NCBI GenBank assembly: GCA_016209665.1
Contig: JACQVT010000899.1
Span: 1-7,576 of the forward strand
Direction: 5' to 3'
DNA: 7,576 nucleotides
DNA from: Planctomycetota bacterium
GTDB lineage: Bacteria > Planctomycetota > Phycisphaerae > UBA1845 > PWPN01
Shown in pieces: positions 5,616 through 7,576 of the stretch; within the stretch, counting starts at the first letter, position 1; each line of letters opens with the position of its first letter. The notes under the pieces are model-generated. The model was given only the letters and a program-made list of their open reading frames with translations, had not been told where the DNA came from and searched no databases. Made by a program: the position numbers and the translations under genes.

Positions 5616-5658
5616 CACACCTGCCCTCTTCCATACTATTCGGTCGAAGCCAGGTGTG
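5616..5658. promoter_or_regulatory. Inverted repeat flanking the antitoxin promoter, probable operator
   Basis: The arms cacacctg (5616-5623) and caggtgtg (5651-5658) are perfect 8-base reverse complements, with centres 35 bases apart. The upstream arm overlaps the -35 element, the downstream arm overlaps the start-codon region, and the predicted -10 is centred between them. Wider half-sites agree at 10 of 13 positions. This is the geometry expected for binding by a dimeric or tetrameric HTH antitoxin. Operator function is inferred. Confidence 0.5.
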
Positions 5659-5662
5659 ACAA
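5633..5662 (-). promoter_or_regulatory. Sigma-70-like promoter of the antitoxin-toxin operon
   Basis: On the minus strand, TTGTCA (5662-5657; five of six matches to the -35 consensus) is separated by 18 bases from TAGTAT (5638-5633; four of six to the -10 consensus). A start site about seven bases downstream, near 5626, gives a leader of about 14 bases before ATG 5612. It lies in the 96-base gap after the dehydrogenase gene, so the toxin-antitoxin operon need not depend on readthrough. Confidence 0.6.
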
Positions 5663-5708
5663 GTAGGGGTTGTGGTAGGATCCGTCAGCCAGGCTCACGA
5701 GGAGGCGT

Positions 5709-7331
5709 TTAGGGACAGGAATACCGGGTGATGATCGTTTCGGCAGTTTTGAGGCCGTCGATGGCGGCGCTGATGATGCCGCCGGCGTAGCCGGCGCCTT
5801 CGCCGACGGGGTAGAGGTTGGCGGTGGAGAGCGACGCGCGGGTGTCGGGACCACGGATCATGCGGACCGGGCCGCTGGCCCGCGTCTCGGGCGCGGTGAC
5901 CAGGCCGTCGGAGCCCGCGAAACCCGGCAGACGGTGGTCGAGCTGCTCCAGGCCGCGACGCAAGGCATCCGCGACCGTGGGCGGAATGATGCCGCGGACG
6001 TCCGTCCACTGCCCGCCAAGCGGGTAGCTCGTCGTGAGCTGCCCGTCCGACGCTCGTCCGGCCAGGAAATCCGCCGCTCGCTGGCAGGGTACGCGGTAGG
6101 TCTCGCCCGTCAGCTTGAACGCCGTGCGTTCGATGGCTTCGAGATAGTCGAACGCCTTGAGCGGATCGTCGGCGGCCTCGGGGCAGACGTCCGTCGGCTC
6201 CAACGTAACGACCAGTCCGGCATTGCCGTACGCCCCGGCGCGGTTCGACCGGCTCGCGCCGTTGGTCGCGATCTCGCCCGGCGATTCGTTGGTGGGCAGG
6301 ATCTCGCCGCCGGGACACATGCAGAAGCTGAACAAGTCGCCGCGCGGGCCGGCGGCGCCCTTGGCGACCAGCTCGTAGGACGCCGGCGGCAGGCCGACGT
6401 GCCCGCAGTGCCGGCCGTACTGCCAGTGGTCGATCATCGGCTGCGGGTGCTCGATCCGCACGCCGAGTTGAAACGGCTTGGTCACGAACTGCACGCCCCG
6501 CCGCCCCAACATTCGCAGCGTGTCGCGGGCCGAGTGGCCGACCGCCAGCACCACCGGGCCGCACGCGATTCGCTCGCCATTCACGACCGCTGCGGTAAGT
6601 GTGCCGTCCTCGATGACCACGTCATCCAGCCGCGCACCGAAGCGCACCTCGCCGCCCATCTCCTCGATGCGCATGCGGATGCGGCGGCAGATGCCGGGCA
6701 GCTTGTCCGAGCCGATGTGCGGCTTGCCGTCGATCAGGATGTCGGGCGAGGCCCCGTGCTGGTAGAACACCTCGAGGACCAACCGCGTCCGCGGATCGTG
6801 CACGCGGGTGTACAGCTTGCCGTCGGAGTACGTGCCGGCGCCGCCTTCGCCGAACAGCAGATTCGATTCGGCGTGGAACTCGCGCCGGCGGTAGAAATCG
6901 ACCATGATGTCGCGGTGCCGCGTGGAGACGTCGGCCCCGCGGTCGATGATCAGCGGCCGATAGCCGAACGACGCCAGCATGTAGCCGGCGAACATGCCGG
7001 CCGGCCCAAACCCGACGACCAGCGGCCGGCCGGGCAGCGGCTCGGGGCCCGGCTGAGGGTCGGGCGGCTCGGAAGGTACCAGCAGGGTGACGTCCTGGCG
7101 ATGAAGGCGGCGGAGGAGCCGCTCCTCGTTCTTCCGCGGCCCAGCCAGGGCCAGCTCCACGTTGAACGTGTATTGCAGTCGGTCCTCCTTGCGGGCGTCG
7201 ATCGACCGGCGGACCACCGCCCAGACCCGGATCTCGCCCGCCGGCACGCGCAGCCGGGCCGCCGCCCGCTCCACCAGGCGTTCCTCGGGCTCATCCAGCC
7301 CCAGTGTCAGTCCCCGGACCAGAATCGGCAT
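5709..7331 (-). CDS. FAD-dependent dehydrogenase, COG2509-type
   Basis: This 540-residue flavoprotein belongs to the uncharacterised FAD-dependent dehydrogenase group (COG2509). An N-terminal domain (about residues 1-90) precedes the nucleotide-binding fold VVGFGPAGMFAGYMLASFGY (105-124) ending at Asp130 in IIDRG. The family stretch NLLFGEGGAGTYSDGKLYTR lies at 157-176, the segment VVLAVGHSARDT at 260-271, and the cysteine-containing segment FSFCMCPGGEI at 334-344. The C-terminal FAD-binding motif NLYPVGEGAGYAGGI is at 505-519. The length matches the family. Substrate and electron partner are unknown. The ATG at 7331 has no clear Shine-Dalgarno sequence; its upstream region is shared with the divergent antitoxin gene. 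The stop is TAA, 96 bases before the next gene on this strand. It looks like a chromosomal housekeeping gene standing alone between two toxin-antitoxin loci. Confidence 0.93.
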   Translation of the reverse strand: MPILVRGLTLGLDEPEERLVERAAARLRVPAGEIRVWAVVRRSIDARKEDRLQYTFNVELALAGPRKNEERLLRRLHRQDVTLLVPSEPPDPQPGPEPLPGRPLVVGFGPAGMFAGYMLASFGYRPLIIDRGADVSTRHRDIMVDFYRRREFHAESNLLFGEGGAGTYSDGKLYTRVHDPRTRLVLEVFYQHGASPDILIDGKPHIGSDKLPGICRRIRMRIEEMGGEVRFGARLDDVVIEDGTLTAAVVNGERIACGPVVLAVGHSARDTLRMLGRRGVQFVTKPFQLGVRIEHPQPMIDHWQYGRHCGHVGLPPASYELVAKGAAGPRGDLFSFCMCPGGEILPTNESPGEIATNGASRSNRAGAYGNAGLVVTLEPTDVCPEAADDPLKAFDYLEAIERTAFKLTGETYRVPCQRAADFLAGRASDGQLTTSYPLGGQWTDVRGIIPPTVADALRRGLEQLDHRLPGFAGSDGLVTAPETRASGPVRMIRGPDTRASLSTANLYPVGEGAGYAGGIISAAIDGLKTAETIITRYSCP

Positions 7332-7386
7332 ACCATAACGCTAGCAGAAATCATCAGATACCGCGAATAAGGTGCGAATCTGACTA

Positions 7387-7416
7387 TTGACTTAGTTCTA
7401 TGACTTAGTTTATCAT
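7387..7416 (+). promoter_or_regulatory. Sigma-70-like promoter of the Phd/YefM antitoxin gene
   Basis: TTGACT (7387-7392) and TATCAT (7411-7416) each match five of six consensus bases and are separated by 18 bases, inside a clear AT-rich island. The predicted start near 7423 is only about four bases from ATG 7427. That suggests a leaderless or near-leaderless mRNA, unless translation begins at GTG 7439. Confidence 0.65.
7388..7410. repeat. Tandem direct repeat in the antitoxin promoter
   Basis: TGACTTAGTT occurs at 7388-7397 and 7401-7410 with a 13-base period. The first copy overlaps the -35 element and the second fills the spacer up to the -10. TGACT at 7381-7385 may be a partial third copy. 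The position suggests an operator for the antitoxin or toxin-antitoxin complex. Confidence 0.55.
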
Positions 7417-7426
7417 GTGGCCTGGC

Positions 7427-7576
7427 ATGGGAAGAACTGTGAACATCCATCACGCGAAAACCCACCTGAGCCGGGTGCTGACCCGCGTGCAGGCCGGTGA
7501 GGAAATCGTCATCGCCATGGCCGGCAAGCCGGTGGCGCGACTGGTGGCCATTCCGCCGGAGCGCAAGAGGCGAATG
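7427..7576 (+). CDS. Phd/YefM-family antitoxin, N-terminal 50 residues (runs off right edge)
   Basis: This is a probable type II antitoxin that binds its own promoter through the Phd/YefM fold and neutralises a toxin encoded next. The visible text MGRTVNIHHAKTHLSRVL followed by RVQAGEEIVIAMAGKPVARL matches the family N-terminal DNA-binding domain. Family members are usually about 75-90 residues, so roughly half is missing. I chose ATG 7427 because TVNIH.AKTHLS is the family's usual beginning. GTG 7439 has the better ribosome-binding sequence (GGGAAG), and ATG 7415 would overlap the -10 element. The C-terminal toxin-binding part and the toxin, most likely a PIN-domain VapC, lie beyond the edge. 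Confidence 0.85.
   Translation, partial: MGRTVNIHHAKTHLSRVLTRVQAGEEIVIAMAGKPVARLVAIPPERKRRM

Noticed and set aside
5686..5700. Hairpin-like sequence after the dehydrogenase stop as a terminator
   Set aside because: The arms would leave a single-base loop and contain a mismatch, and no T-run follows, so it does not qualify as an intrinsic terminator.
5934..7370. Plus-strand open frame of 478 codons opposite the FAD dehydrogenase
   Set aside because: It has Arg/Ala/Val/His-rich shadow composition with no motif, while the minus strand carries an intact 540-residue family protein.

Overview
The window is GC-rich bacterial DNA with dense genes and short intergenic gaps. Three features point to a member of the Planctomycetes, perhaps a Phycisphaerae-like lineage: a small zinc-ribbon protein with a CGYNLTGLP...CPECG core, an ECF sigma factor with no adjacent anti-sigma factor, and short hairpin-forming repeats whose reverse translation contains GWKPVPH-like text. 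This assignment rests on family recognition, without any database search, and is only moderately certain.

Layout. Positions 1-2813 (minus strand) hold the start of a tripartite efflux operon: a periplasmic adaptor (membrane fusion protein), then an RND permease that runs off the left edge. The permease begins at a GTG two bases after the adaptor stop codon. Its N-terminal extension is encoded by a pair of 33-base repeats that flank a perfect hairpin. Positions 2826-3161 are a divergent intergenic region with an inverted repeat, a small AT-rich island and a very GC-rich internally repeated block. Positions 3162-3749 (plus strand) encode an ECF sigma factor.

Positions 5612-3762 (minus strand) hold a closely spaced row of small genes. 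These are a MerR-type HTH/DUF433 antitoxin, an overlapping PIN-like toxin (VapB45/VapC45-like architecture), an XRE-type regulator, a small zinc-ribbon protein that lacks one expected cysteine, and, in the same frame directly after its stop codon, a 28-residue purely transmembrane peptide. A good sigma-70-like promoter flanked by a perfect 8-base inverted repeat lies just upstream of the antitoxin and suggests autoregulation.

Positions 7331-5709 (minus strand) encode a COG2509-type FAD-dependent dehydrogenase. The right edge starts a second, divergent toxin-antitoxin locus: a promoter with a tandem 10-base direct repeat, followed by the first 50 codons of a Phd/YefM-family antitoxin.

The efflux genes form one functional unit and the HTH/PIN pair another. 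Whether the XRE, zinc-ribbon and membrane-peptide genes act with the toxin-antitoxin pair is inferred only from strand and spacing. The most unusual element is the zinc-ribbon frame interrupted by TAA immediately followed by ATG. It could be a coupled two-peptide arrangement or a membrane protein recently broken by a nonsense mutation.
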